From assembly GCA_016789405.1 (NCBI GenBank), contig JAEUPQ010000002.1:1-64000 (forward strand): DNA of 64,000 nt. The letters are read 5' to 3'. The notes beneath the pieces are model-generated. The model searched no databases. It had not been told where the DNA came from and saw only the letters and a program-made list of their open reading frames with translations. Source of the stretch: Lysobacteraceae bacterium (lineage in GTDB: Bacteria; Pseudomonadota; Gammaproteobacteria; Xanthomonadales; Xanthomonadaceae). Made by a program: the position numbers and the translations under genes. Below, piece by piece: positions 38,417-47,071 of the stretch (position 1 is the first letter of the stretch; each line of letters begins with the position of its first letter).

Positions 38417-38718
38417 TCCTGTTCTTTGCACTCGTCTGCCTGTCGCTGGCCATCGCGGGTTTCTGCGCGCTGGTGATCTTCTGGCCACTCACCCTGGTGC
38501 ACCTGCGCGACCGTCACCCCGAGCTGCACGCGCGACTCGGCGATTTCGCTTTCGCCAAACCTTCGGCGCTGTGGTGGCTGCTCCGCGGTGGCTATCGCGA
38601 GGCTCCGGACCCTGGTCTAAGCGGCTTGGCGACACCCGCGCGCGTGTCGTTGAGCGTGATCCTGCTCGGCCTGTTCGCGGCCGGCATCCTGTGGCTCTGG
38701 GCGGAGGCCTTCGCATGA
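38413..38718 (+). CDS. Small two-helix membrane protein
   Basis: 101 residues. Hydrophobic segments lie at about residues 2-27 and 77-98, with a basic/polar loop between them. ATGA overlaps with both neighbours indicate coupled translation in the asnS-distal cluster. No family recognised. Confidence 0.7.
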   Translation: MILFFALVCLSLAIAGFCALVIFWPLTLVHLRDRHPELHARLGDFAFAKPSALWWLLRGGYREAPDPGLSGLATPARVSLSVILLGLFAAGILWLWAEAFA

Positions 38719-39044
38719 GCGTTTCCAATGAGATCCCGCTGGACGAGGGCCGCATCGAGTGGTGGCTGGCCAGCCTCGGCCGCACGATCGTCTGGGCGCG
38801 TCTGCGCGTGCTTGAAGCCGGCACCGCCGAGGTCTTCGACAGCGACGGCAACATCCTGGCCTACGACAGCGAGGACAGCGCCCGTGCTGCGCTGATGGAC
38901 GCCGAATTCGTGTCGTACGACGGACTGGACGAAGACGACGCGCTGGAACGTGGCTTCTCGCTCGGCGAGGTCTCGCCACCGCAGGGCGACGACGACGCCT
39001 CGCTGCGCGCACGGATGGTGCAATCGCTCGGCGCGCGCGCCTGA
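38715..39044 (+). CDS. Acidic conserved hypothetical protein
   Basis: 109 residues, strongly acidic (YDGLDEDDALERG; EVFDSDGN). No signal peptide, membrane helix or catalytic motif seen. The first half reads like a small alpha/beta domain (EWWLASLGRTIVWARLRVLE). It is coupled to the preceding membrane protein gene. Confidence 0.65.
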   Translation: MSVSNEIPLDEGRIEWWLASLGRTIVWARLRVLEAGTAEVFDSDGNILAYDSEDSARAALMDAEFVSYDGLDEDDALERGFSLGEVSPPQGDDDASLRARMVQSLGARA

Positions 39045-39090
39045 GCGACGCGCTGGCGCGATCCGCACCCACGACTGAAGGGATTCGATC

Positions 39091-39723
39091 ATGTACCAAC
39101 CTCGCGCCTTCGTCGAAACCGACCTGACCGCCCTGGATGCGCTGATCGAGGCGCATCCCTTCATCACCCTGGTCAGTACGGGCGATGACGGCGCTCCCTT
39201 CGTGAGCCACTTGCCGGTGCTGTATCGCCGCGACGGCGACGACGTGCTGATCGAAGGCCACTGGGCACGCCCCAACCCGCAGGCGATGCATACCGGACGG
39301 ATGCTGATGATCGTCCACGGTCCGAATGCCTACGTGTCGCCCGGCTGGTATCCCGACAAGACGGACGCCGCTCGCGTTCCGACCTGGAACTACGCGGTGG
39401 CCCACCTGCAGGGCGTGCTGGACACGTTCGAGGACGACGCGGCGCTGGCCGATCTGGTCGACCGGTTGAGCCGCCGGTTCGAACCCACGGTCGGCAACGA
39501 CTGGCGATTCGAACCCGAACAGGACACCCACCGCCGGCAGTTGCGCGGCATCGTCGGCTTCCGCTTCAGGCCGATCCGCATCGACCTGAAATTCAAGCTC
39601 AGCCAGAACCACCCGCCGGCGAATCGCCGCGCGGTCATCGACGCCATGTCCGCTCGCGACGATCGCGATGCGCAGGCGATCGCCCGACTCATGCGCGCCC
39701 GCGAGCCGGGCGACACCGACTGA
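39091..39723 (+). CDS. PaiB-like FMN-binding protein
   Basis: 210 residues beginning MYQPRAFVETDLTALDALI. It contains PFVSHLPVLYRR, GHWARPNPQ and TWNYAVAHLQG, the pattern of the PaiB/FMN-binding negative regulator family (split-barrel flavin fold). PaiB was described as a repressor of protease synthesis in Bacillus. In proteobacteria the function is undefined, and flavin binding is the safer prediction. Confidence 0.88.
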   Translation: MYQPRAFVETDLTALDALIEAHPFITLVSTGDDGAPFVSHLPVLYRRDGDDVLIEGHWARPNPQAMHTGRMLMIVHGPNAYVSPGWYPDKTDAARVPTWNYAVAHLQGVLDTFEDDAALADLVDRLSRRFEPTVGNDWRFEPEQDTHRRQLRGIVGFRFRPIRIDLKFKLSQNHPPANRRAVIDAMSARDDRDAQAIARLMRAREPGDTD

Positions 39724-39736
39724 CGGACACCCAACG

Positions 39737-40522
39737 ATGGACCTGAACCTGACCGGCAAGCACGCACTGGTCTGCGGCGCCTCCGAAGGCATCGGCCGTG
39801 CCGCGGCCCACGAACTGGCGCTGCTCGGTGCCGATGTCACCGTGCTGTCGCGGAGCGCCGGCAAGCTGCAGTCCGTCGTGGACGCCCTTCCTCGCACAGG
39901 CACACAGCGCCACGGCTTCGCGGCCGCCGACGCCGGCGACACCGATGGCCTGCGTGCTGCAGTGCAGGCGCTGGCAACGGATCGCCCGGTCCACATCCTG
40001 GTGAACAACACCGCGGGCCCGCCCGGTGGCGCCGCGCATGCGGCCGCCGAGGACGCCTTCGTCGACACCTTCCGCAAGCACCTGCTCGCCAACCACGCAC
40101 TGGTGCAGGCCGTGTTGCCGGGCATGCGCGCCGCCGGCTGGGGCCGCATCGTCAACGTGATCTCGACCTCGGTCTACGAGCCGATCCCGAACCTCGGCGT
40201 GTCCAACACCATCCGTGGTGCCGTGGCGAGCTGGGCCAAGACGCTCTCGCGCGAACTCGGCGGCGACGGCATCACCGTCAACAACGTGCTGCCGGGCTAC
40301 ACCCGCACCGGCCGCCTCGACCAGATCCTGCACGATCGCGCCGCCGCCAGCGGCAAGAGCGAGGACGACGTCGCCGCTGGCATGCGCCAGACCGTGCCCG
40401 CCGGTCGATTCGCGCTGCCGGAGGAGATCGCCGCTGCCATCGCCTTCCTCTGTTCGCCCGCTGCCGCTTACATCAACGGCGTCAGCCTGGCGGTGGACGG
40501 CGGACGGATGCAGTCGATCTGA
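39737..40522 (+). CDS. SDR family protein with altered catalytic residues
   Basis: 261 residues. Rossmann motif GASEGIGRA at about residues 13-21, NNTAG, and the C-terminal INGVSLAVDGG of FabG-like SDRs. Aligning around the catalytic region, the usual YxxxK appears as SNTIR (Tyr to Ser, Lys to Arg). The serine is kept (NVISTSVY). This variant recurs in some SDR subfamilies, so the protein may still bind NAD(P). Enzyme function is uncertain. It starts 14 bp after the PaiB-like gene. Confidence 0.85.
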   Translation: MDLNLTGKHALVCGASEGIGRAAAHELALLGADVTVLSRSAGKLQSVVDALPRTGTQRHGFAAADAGDTDGLRAAVQALATDRPVHILVNNTAGPPGGAAHAAAEDAFVDTFRKHLLANHALVQAVLPGMRAAGWGRIVNVISTSVYEPIPNLGVSNTIRGAVASWAKTLSRELGGDGITVNNVLPGYTRTGRLDQILHDRAAASGKSEDDVAAGMRQTVPAGRFALPEEIAAAIAFLCSPAAAYINGVSLAVDGGRMQSI

Positions 40523-40567
40523 TGCCGCCGACCTGATGTCGACCTGCATGTTCTCCGGCGCGACGAG

Positions 40568-41038
40568 ATGACCCTGCTTCGTCCGTTGTTGGGCGCGATC
40601 GTGTTCGCCTCCGGCATCGCCGTCGATTGGCCTCGATTGATGGAGGCCCTGGGACAGGGCTCGCACGCGATGGCGGCGGGCTGGTTCGGCATTCCCCTAG
40701 GCGCCATGGTGATCGCGATGGGCCTCATGATGCCCCTCGCCGGTCTGGGCGCAGCGCTGGGCGTCGCCTGCCTGCTGCGCGACCGCGAGCCCGCGTTGGC
40801 CGGCTCCGCCCATTCGCTGCACGTGCACCTCGCCGCGCTGGCGACCTATCCGCTGGCGGTGCTGGCAGTTTCGATGACGATGTGGCAATTCGACACTCCG
40901 CAGGCCAGCGAGTACGCCCGATTCGGCCAGGCCTTCTTCGTCACTGCCGGACTGCTGGGTCTGTCGTTGTGCATCTTCGCCGCCATGTGCACGGCCCGCA
41001 TCCTGCTGAGGCAACCACTGCTGGCCAAGCCGGAGTGA
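40568..41038 (+). CDS. Four-helix membrane protein of unknown function
   Basis: 156 residues with four hydrophobic segments at about 5-22, 40-66, 84-102 and 122-145. The third ends near a His (HSLHVHLAALATYPL). No family recognised. The preceding SDR ends 45 bp upstream, so it may be co-transcribed. Confidence 0.68.
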   Translation: MTLLRPLLGAIVFASGIAVDWPRLMEALGQGSHAMAAGWFGIPLGAMVIAMGLMMPLAGLGAALGVACLLRDREPALAGSAHSLHVHLAALATYPLAVLAVSMTMWQFDTPQASEYARFGQAFFVTAGLLGLSLCIFAAMCTARILLRQPLLAKPE

Positions 41039-41117
41039 GCACCGGAGCTGGCGAAACGTTGCGTCTCCGGCACCGCTGGGGCAACGTATGCGACTCCCCC
41101 GACCTCCGGAATGCCCC

Positions 41118-41417
41118 ATGGAACAGGTGCTGACCAGGGACCGCCGCGAAAGCCCCCGCGTCCCCTACCCGATGAAGGTGTTGATCCAGTACAGCGACAT
41201 GGCCTGGGTGGCCGACGTCCTGGATCTGTCCGTGGGCGGCTGCGGCATCTACCGGCCGGCGGGCTGCCTGCTCAATCCCGGGAACGTCGCACAGTTGTTC
41301 TTCTTCGAGGGCACCGGCCCGGCAGTGCGGGTCTCGGCCTGCATCGCACGGATCACCGAGCGCCACATCGGCTTCGAATATCACGAGCCCCAGCACATCC
41401 CTCCGACGCCGAATTGA
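41118..41417 (+). CDS. PilZ-domain protein
   Basis: 99 residues from the ATG at 41118 (an in-frame ATG lies at 41088). It carries the c-di-GMP-binding features RRESPR and DLSVGG, in the order RxxxR then DxSxxG, with the beta-barrel strands between. A single-domain PilZ receptor is likely, possibly for motility or pili as in Xanthomonas. The GAF-GGDEF protein gene is nearby but not linked. Confidence 0.85.
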   Translation: MEQVLTRDRRESPRVPYPMKVLIQYSDMAWVADVLDLSVGGCGIYRPAGCLLNPGNVAQLFFFEGTGPAVRVSACIARITERHIGFEYHEPQHIPPTPN

Positions 41418-41436
41418 CGGAACGGGCCCTGACGAG

Positions 41437-42264
41437 ATGCCCGAAGGTCCGGAGATCAGACGCGCAGCCGATGCCCTCGCCGCTGCGGTGGTGGGCAAGC
41501 CACTCGTTCGCGCCTGGTTCTGGACACCAACCCTGCAGCGTCACGCCAAGGGTCTGGTCGGCCGGACCATCGAAGCCATCACCCCGCACGGCAAGGCTCT
41601 CCTGACGCGCTTCGACCACGACTGGACGCTCTACAGCCACAACCAGCTGTACGGCGTGTGGAAAGTCGCAGCCTCCGGGGAACGCCCCGACACATCGCGG
41701 AGCCTGCGCGTCGCGCTGGAAACGGCGGACCGCGCGATCCTGCTCTATTCGGCTTCGGATGTCTCGATGTGGCGCAGCGACGAGATCCATGCACACCCAT
41801 TCCTCGCGAAACTCGGACCGGACGTGCTGGACCCTGCGCTCGATGCCGCGACGGTCGCCGAGCGCCTGCGCGACCCGCGCTTCAAGGGCCGCGCACTGTC
41901 GGCACTGCTGCTGGACCAGGGCTTCCTCGCCGGCATGGGCAACTACCTGCGCTCCGAGGTGCTGTTCGAGGCGCGACTGGCTCCTGCCCTGCGCCCTGCG
42001 AACCTGAGCGCGGCCCAGATCCGCGGGCTTGCGAAGGCCCTGCTCGACATCCCGCGGCGCAGCTACGCAACGCGCGGCATCGAACCGGCCTCCGGGATGC
42101 GCGGCGATTACCTCACCGATACGCCCGACGGGTTCCGCTTCCGGGTGTTCGATCGCGAGGACCAGCCCTGCGAACGCTGCGGCTCGCCGATCGTCCGTGA
42201 GGAGCACGGTATGCGTCGCCTGTACCTCTGTCCGCACTGTCAGCCCCCTACGCCTGCGAATTGA
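41437..42264 (+). CDS. nei: Endonuclease VIII (Nei) / formamidopyrimidine-DNA glycosylase family
   Basis: 275 residues starting MPEGPEIRRAAD, with the catalytic Pro2-Glu3. The helix-two-turn-helix region contains LLLDQGFLAGMGNYLRSEVLF. A C-terminal zinc finger has CERCGSP and CPHC. Nei-type enzymes remove oxidised pyrimidines. The opening MPEGPEI favours Nei over MutM (MPELPEV). It heads the plus-strand run that continues into the kynurenine genes. Confidence 0.93.
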   Translation: MPEGPEIRRAADALAAAVVGKPLVRAWFWTPTLQRHAKGLVGRTIEAITPHGKALLTRFDHDWTLYSHNQLYGVWKVAASGERPDTSRSLRVALETADRAILLYSASDVSMWRSDEIHAHPFLAKLGPDVLDPALDAATVAERLRDPRFKGRALSALLLDQGFLAGMGNYLRSEVLFEARLAPALRPANLSAAQIRGLAKALLDIPRRSYATRGIEPASGMRGDYLTDTPDGFRFRVFDREDQPCERCGSPIVREEHGMRRLYLCPHCQPPTPAN

Positions 42265-42341
42265 CGCGAACTGCGGCGAATGTGCAGGTCGAAACGCCGT
42301 GTCACGGGACAGGACAGGCCGTGACCGGTAAGCTTGTCGGC

Positions 42342-43766
42342 ATGGACACCTTCCTGCACGTGATCGGTGGTACCACCCGCGCGTCGCGCAGCGGCCGCAC
42401 CCTCGATGTTTTCGATCCGGCCAGCGCCCGCGTCTATGCCCGGGTCGCCGCAGGCGATGCTGGCGATGCCGCCGACGCCATCGCGGCCGCCCAAGCGGCC
42501 TTTCCGGCCTGGTCCGCGCTGCCGCACACCGAGCGCGCCCGCTGGCTGGAGCGCCTGGCCGATGCCATCGAAGCCCGGCTCGACGATTTCGCCCATGCAG
42601 AGGCCCGCGATGGCGGCAAACCCTTTGCCCTCGCCCGCGACGCCGAAATCCCGCGCGCGATCTCGAACCTCCGCTTCTTCGCCCATGCCGCGACCCAGTT
42701 CGCGAGCGAGTCCCACCACGGCCAGGCCGGCCTGAACTACACCCTGCGCCAGCCGCTGGGCGTGGTCGCGACGATCTCGCCGTGGAACCTGCCGCTGTAC
42801 CTGTTCACCTGGAAGATCGCCCCGGCGCTGGCCGCGGGCAACACGGTGGTCGCCAAGCCGTCCGAAGTCACGCCGGCCACCGCGACGATGCTTGGCCAGG
42901 TCGCCTGCGACATAGGTTTTCCCGCCGGGGTGCTCAACATAGTCCACGGCCTCGGCCCGGACATCGGCGAACCGCTGATCGACGACCCGACGGTGAAGGC
43001 GGTGTCGTTCACCGGCAGCACCGCCGTCGGCCGGCGCATCGCCGTGCTGTGCGCCGAACGCCTGAAGAAGGTGTCGCTGGAACTCGGCGGCAAGAACCCG
43101 ACCCTGGTCTTCGCCGACAGCGACTGGCGCGCGAACCTCAACGTGATCGTCCGTTCCGCGTTCCAGAACAGCGGGCAGATCTGCCTGTGCGGGTCGCGGA
43201 TCCTGGTCGAGCAGTCCATTTACGCAGAATTCCGCGACGCCCTGGTCGAACGCGCCATCGCGCTGCGCGTCGGCGACCCGATGGACAGCGACGCGCGCAT
43301 GGGACCGCTGGTGTCGCAGGCGCATTTCGACAAGGTCGTGGGCGCGCTCGAGCGAGCGAAGTCCGAGGGCGGTCGCGTGCTCTGCGGCGGCCAGGCGCTG
43401 GATCGCCCGGGCTGGTTCGTCGCGCCGACGGTGATCGAAGGCCTCGGTCCCGACAGCGCGACCAATCGCGAGGAAATATTCGGACCTGTCGTCACCCTGC
43501 AACCCTTCGCGAGCGACGATGAGGCGCTCGCGCTGGCCAATGCCTCGGATTACGGCCTCGCGGCCTCGCTCTGGACCTCCCGCCTGCAGCGCGCGCACCG
43601 TTTCGCCGCGCAACTGCGCGTGGGCATGGTCTGGATCAACACCTGGCTGATGCGCGACCTGCGCACGCCCTTCGGCGGCATGGGCCAGTCCGGCCTCGGC
43701 CGCGAAGGCGGACACGAAGCCATGCGCTTCTTCACCGAACCCCGCAACATCGGAATCCAACTGTGA
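42342..43766 (+). CDS. Aldehyde dehydrogenase, probable 2-aminomuconic semialdehyde dehydrogenase
   Basis: 474 residues. It contains ISPWNLPLYLFTWKIAPALAAGN, SFTGSTAVGRRI, the catalytic Glu in LELGGKNP and the catalytic Cys in QICLCGSR. The last two features place it with hydroxymuconic/aminomuconic semialdehyde dehydrogenases. With ACMSD and 3-HAA dioxygenase in the same cluster, the substrate is most likely 2-aminomuconate 6-semialdehyde, oxidised with NAD+. The assignment rests on context. The start at 42342 gives the family N-terminus; an in-frame GTG lies at 42321. Confidence 0.9.
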   Translation: MDTFLHVIGGTTRASRSGRTLDVFDPASARVYARVAAGDAGDAADAIAAAQAAFPAWSALPHTERARWLERLADAIEARLDDFAHAEARDGGKPFALARDAEIPRAISNLRFFAHAATQFASESHHGQAGLNYTLRQPLGVVATISPWNLPLYLFTWKIAPALAAGNTVVAKPSEVTPATATMLGQVACDIGFPAGVLNIVHGLGPDIGEPLIDDPTVKAVSFTGSTAVGRRIAVLCAERLKKVSLELGGKNPTLVFADSDWRANLNVIVRSAFQNSGQICLCGSRILVEQSIYAEFRDALVERAIALRVGDPMDSDARMGPLVSQAHFDKVVGALERAKSEGGRVLCGGQALDRPGWFVAPTVIEGLGPDSATNREEIFGPVVTLQPFASDDEALALANASDYGLAASLWTSRLQRAHRFAAQLRVGMVWINTWLMRDLRTPFGGMGQSGLGREGGHEAMRFFTEPRNIGIQL

Positions 43767-43777
43767 CCCATCCTTCC

Positions 43778-44443
43778 ATGACCCAATCGTTGAAAGACCT
43801 GCTGCAGAACAACAAGGACTGGGCCGATCGCGTGCGTCGCGAGGACCCGGATTTCTTCAAGCGCCTGTCGCGCCAGCAGGCGCCGAAGTACCTGTGGATC
43901 GGCTGCTCCGACTCGCGCGTGCCGGCGAACCAGATCCTCGGCCTGGACCCCGGCGAAGTCTTCGTCCATCGCAACGTCGCCAATCTCGTGGTGCATACCG
44001 ACCTCAACTGTCTCAGCACGATCCAGTTCGCGGTCGACATGCTGAAGGTCGAACACATCCTGGTCGTCGGCCACTACGGTTGCGGCGGTGTGCATGCCGG
44101 CCTGATGGGCACGCGCGTTGGCCTGGCCGACAACTGGCTGCGTCATGTCGCCGACGTTGCGCAGAAGCACATGCGGCTGATCGAAGTGATCGATACCGAA
44201 AGCATGCGCCACGCGCGTCTGTGCGAACTCAATGTCATCGAACAGGTGATCAACGTCTGCCAGACCACCGTCGTGCAGGACGCCTGGGCGCGCGGCCAGG
44301 CCCTGAGCGTGCACGCCTGGATCTACGGGCTGCACGATGGACTGGTGCGCCAGTTGGGCCTGAACATCGACTCGCCGCAGGCCTTGGCCGAGCAGTATCC
44401 GGTCGCCATCGGCACACTGGCCGAACAGGGCCAGGACCTCTGA
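43778..44443 (+). CDS. can: Beta-class carbonic anhydrase
   Basis: 221 residues with all ligands of beta-carbonic anhydrases: C43, D45 and R47 in GCSDSRVP, and H99 and C102 in VGHYGCGGV. It interconverts CO2 and bicarbonate in the cytoplasm. The ATG at 43778 gives the family N-terminus MTQSLKDLLQNNKDWADR; a GTG at 43763 overlaps the dehydrogenase stop (GTGA) and would be coupled. Either way it is in the operon with the kynurenine genes and an SbtA-like permease. Confidence 0.95.
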   Translation: MTQSLKDLLQNNKDWADRVRREDPDFFKRLSRQQAPKYLWIGCSDSRVPANQILGLDPGEVFVHRNVANLVVHTDLNCLSTIQFAVDMLKVEHILVVGHYGCGGVHAGLMGTRVGLADNWLRHVADVAQKHMRLIEVIDTESMRHARLCELNVIEQVINVCQTTVVQDAWARGQALSVHAWIYGLHDGLVRQLGLNIDSPQALAEQYPVAIGTLAEQGQDL

Positions 44444-44468
44444 TCGCATCGACTTCGGGAGCACGCGC

Positions 44469-44903
44469 ATGAACGACAACGCCATCCACGCAAGCGCCGC
44501 GCCGAAGGCCGTCGGCCGCTATCCGCATGCACGCCGCGTCGGCGATCTTCTGTTCCTGTCGGGCATTGGCCCGAGGGATCCGGTCAGCAACGGCATTCCC
44601 GGCAACGTCCACGATGCCGAAGGCCGGCTGATCGCCTACGACATCGCCGCGCAGACCCATGCCGTGTTCGCGAACGTGCGCGCGGTGCTCGATGCCAGCG
44701 GCGCGCGCTGGGAAGACCTGGTCGACATCACGGTCTTCCTCACCGACATGGAACGCGACTTCCCGGTCTACAACGCGATCTGGGCGGAGTATTTCCCCGA
44801 TGTCGAAGCCGCGCCCTGCCGTACCACGCTCGGCATCACCGCGCTGCCGACCCCGATCGCCATCGAACTGAAGTGCATCGCAAGGGCGCCGGCGGCAGGC
44901 TGA
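44469..44903 (+). CDS. RidA-family protein, probable 2-aminomuconate deaminase
   Basis: 144 residues of the RidA/YjgF fold: LLFLSGIGPRDP, HAVFANVRAVLDASG, ITVFLTDM and CRTTLGITALPTPIAIELKCIA with the conserved Arg. In 3-hydroxyanthranilate catabolism 2-aminomuconate deaminase belongs to this superfamily and makes 4-oxalocrotonate. Its position between the semialdehyde dehydrogenase and the dioxygenase supports this reading over a general imine deaminase. Confidence 0.88.
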   Translation: MNDNAIHASAAPKAVGRYPHARRVGDLLFLSGIGPRDPVSNGIPGNVHDAEGRLIAYDIAAQTHAVFANVRAVLDASGARWEDLVDITVFLTDMERDFPVYNAIWAEYFPDVEAAPCRTTLGITALPTPIAIELKCIARAPAAG

Positions 44904-44904
44904 C

Positions 44905-45858
44905 ATGTCGCTGCTGCTCGACAATCTCGCTTCGCCGGTCGTGCTGGCCTTCGGCCTGGGCCTGTTCGCGCGCGCCGTGCGCAGCGACCTGGCCATCCCG
45001 AACCAGATCCAGGCCTACCTGTCGATCTTCCTGCTGCTGGCGATCGGCCTGAAGGGCGGCGTCGCGCTGCGCGGACAGGATCCTGCGTCCCTCGCGCTGC
45101 TGCTGTCGATGACGCTCGCCGCCGGTGCGGTCACCACCTTCACCGCCTTCGCAGGTGCGCGCTGGCTGCTGGGCGACCATCGTCGCGAGGCTGCGGCGCT
45201 CGCCGCGCATTACGGTTCGGTCTCCGCGGTGACGTTCATCGCCGCAAGCCAGTTCATCGAACGCGCTGGCGCACCGGTGGACGGCGTGCTGGTCGCACTG
45301 CTGGTCGCGCTGGAAGTGCCGGCGCTGCTGATCGGCCTGGCGCTGGGCCGCAGCACGCAGGCCAACGCATCGAACCACCACACGCTGCAGGAAGTGTTCA
45401 CCGGCAAGACCGCGATCCTGCTGCTCGGCGGCCTGGCGATCGGCGCGATCACCGGACCCGACGGCATCCAGGCTGTCGACGCGATGTATTTCGACCTGTT
45501 CAAGGGCGTGCTGATGCTGTTCATGCTCGACATGGGCATGACCGCCGCGTCGCGCCTGGCGGAACTGCGCCAGGGCTGGGTGAAGCTCGCGCTGTTCGCG
45601 ACCGTGCTGCCGCTGGCGCACGGCGTGGCCGGCGTGCTGCTGGGCCATGCCTGCGGCCTGTCTCCCGGCGGTGCAGCGGTGTTCGGTGCGATGCTGTCGA
45701 GCGCGTCCTACATCGCGGCACCCGCGGCAGTGCGCGCGGGCCTGCCCGAAGCCGACGTCGGCCGCTGCATCACCGCCGCACTCGGCCTGACCTTCCCGTT
45801 CAATCTCGCCATCGGCATCCCGCTGTACGCCAGTCTCGCGCAGCGCATCGCCGGTTGA
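44905..45858 (+). CDS. SbtA-like sodium-dependent bicarbonate permease
   Basis: 317 residues with about ten hydrophobic helices. It matches the SbtA family (DUF897): two related halves, with [17 protein letters not shown] in the first and [18 protein letters not shown] plus GASYIAAP-like text ([19 protein letters not shown]) in the second. In cyanobacteria SbtA takes up bicarbonate with Na+. Here it is one base from the RidA gene and two genes from carbonic anhydrase. No SbtB-like PII gene is adjacent. Transport of another carboxylate is possible. Confidence 0.85.
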   Translation: MSLLLDNLASPVVLAFGLGLFARAVRSDLAIPNQIQAYLSIFLLLAIGLKGGVALRGQDPASLALLLSMTLAAGAVTTFTAFAGARWLLGDHRREAAALAAHYGSVSAVTFIAASQFIERAGAPVDGVLVALLVALEVPALLIGLALGRSTQANASNHHTLQEVFTGKTAILLLGGLAIGAITGPDGIQAVDAMYFDLFKGVLMLFMLDMGMTAASRLAELRQGWVKLALFATVLPLAHGVAGVLLGHACGLSPGGAAVFGAMLSSASYIAAPAAVRAGLPEADVGRCITAALGLTFPFNLAIGIPLYASLAQRIAG

Positions 45859-45886
45859 ACGCCTCCCGACGAACCGGAGAACCTCC

Positions 45887-46414
45887 ATGCTGCCCAATCC
45901 CATCAACCTCCAGGCGTGGATCGACGAGCATCGTCATCTGCTCAAGCCGCCGGTCGGCAACAAGTGCATCCACAACGAAGACTTCATCGTGATGGTCGTC
46001 GGCGGGCCCAACCAGCGCACCGACTACCACTGGGACGAGGGCCCGGAGTGGTTCATGCAGCTGGAAGGCGAAATGGTGCTGCGCATCCAGGAAGACGGGA
46101 AGGTGCGCGACATCGCGATCAAGGCGGGCGAAACCTTCTACCTGCCGCCGCGCGTGCCGCATTCGCCACAGCGGATGGCCGGCGGCATCGGCCTGGTGAT
46201 AGAGCGCAAGCGCCTGCCGCACGAACTCGACGGGCTGCTGTGGTACTGCGAGCGCTGCAACGCGAAGATCTACGAGGAGTTCTTCACCCTGCGCGACGTG
46301 GAGAAGGATTTCCCGCCGGTGTTCGACCGCTTCTACCGCTCGCACGACCACCGGACCTGCAAGGCCTGCGGCCACCTCAACCCGGCGCCGGCGAAGTACG
46401 ACGCCGAGGGTTGA
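45887..46414 (+). CDS. nbaC: 3-hydroxyanthranilate 3,4-dioxygenase
   Basis: 175 residues. The cupin iron ligands are visible as H48, E54 and H92 ([11 protein letters not shown] and PRVPHSPQR), three lower than in the Cupriavidus enzyme numbering. The C-terminal rubredoxin-like site has CERC and CKAC, present in the bacterial enzymes. It opens the ring of 3-hydroxyanthranilate to 2-amino-3-carboxymuconate semialdehyde. It lies 28 bp behind the bicarbonate permease gene. Confidence 0.95.
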   Translation: MLPNPINLQAWIDEHRHLLKPPVGNKCIHNEDFIVMVVGGPNQRTDYHWDEGPEWFMQLEGEMVLRIQEDGKVRDIAIKAGETFYLPPRVPHSPQRMAGGIGLVIERKRLPHELDGLLWYCERCNAKIYEEFFTLRDVEKDFPPVFDRFYRSHDHRTCKACGHLNPAPAKYDAEG

Positions 46415-46468
46415 CCGGCCGGGATGCCCGATCTCGTGACACCGCCCAGCCCCGGCGCTATCCTCGCT

Positions 46469-46483
46469 TGGCAATTTTTGCCA
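46469..46483. promoter_or_regulatory. Inverted repeat upstream of parD
   Basis: tggcaa-ttt-ttgcca, a perfect 6-bp inverted repeat 17 bp upstream of the parD start, with a possible -10-like tatcct just before it. Position and symmetry fit an autoregulatory operator for ParD/ParDE, giving the pair its own promoter inside the operon. Confidence 0.45.
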
Positions 46484-46499
46484 TCGCCCCGGAGGCCGC

Positions 46500-46742
46500 A
46501 TGCCCGCCACGATGAATGTCTCACTGACCGACCCCCTGCGTCGGTTCGTGGAGGAAGAGGTGCGTGAAGGCGGCTTCGCCAGCACATCCGACTACGTGCG
46601 CGAGCTGATCCGCGAGCGCCAGCGTCGCAAGGCCGAAGAAACCCTGCGCGCAATGATCGCCAGCGGCCTGGGCTCCGGGCCTGCCGAACCGGTCACCGAC
46701 GCCTTCTTCGCCCAGCAGCGCGAACGCCTGGGCAAGCCATGA
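46500..46742 (+). CDS. parD: ParD-like antitoxin
   Basis: 80 residues. The N-terminus MNVSLTDPLRRFVEEEV followed by SDYVRELIRERQ is the ribbon-helix-helix pattern of ParD/CC2985-type antitoxins. The C-terminal tail would bind the toxin. GGAGG lies directly upstream, and it overlaps the toxin gene by ATGA. Confidence 0.92.
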   Translation: MPATMNVSLTDPLRRFVEEEVREGGFASTSDYVRELIRERQRRKAEETLRAMIASGLGSGPAEPVTDAFFAQQRERLGKP

Positions 46743-47071
46743 GCTCCCGCACCCTGCGCCTGCGGCCGCAGACCGCCGCTGACATCGCCAGCCTCGCCGA
46801 TGCCTGCACGAGAGCCGCAGCCGGGCGTGGCGAGCAATTCATCGACGCCGTCGACGCCGCGTGCGCGACGCTGTCCGGCGCGCCAGATGCGGGCGCCGAC
46901 CGTCATCGCCACGTCGTGCCGGAGCTGCCGGCCGCGCTGCGTTCGCTGCCCGTGCCGGGCTTCGAGCATGTCCTGCTGTTCTACATGTCGCAGGCCGACA
47001 CGATCGAACTGATCCGGGTGGTCGACACCTCGAGAGGCATGGAGCCGCTGCTCGAAGAGGTCGCCGCATGA
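46739..47071 (+). CDS. parE: ParE-like toxin
   Basis: 110 residues of the RelE/ParE fold: LRLRPQTAADIASLADAC at the start, RSLPVPGFEHVLLFYM and IELIRVVDTSRG at the end. ParE toxins usually inhibit DNA gyrase. It overlaps parD at its start and the downstream amidohydrolase gene at its end (ATGA), so it is embedded in the larger transcription unit. Confidence 0.88.
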   Translation: MSSRTLRLRPQTAADIASLADACTRAAAGRGEQFIDAVDAACATLSGAPDAGADRHRHVVPELPAALRSLPVPGFEHVLLFYMSQADTIELIRVVDTSRGMEPLLEEVAA

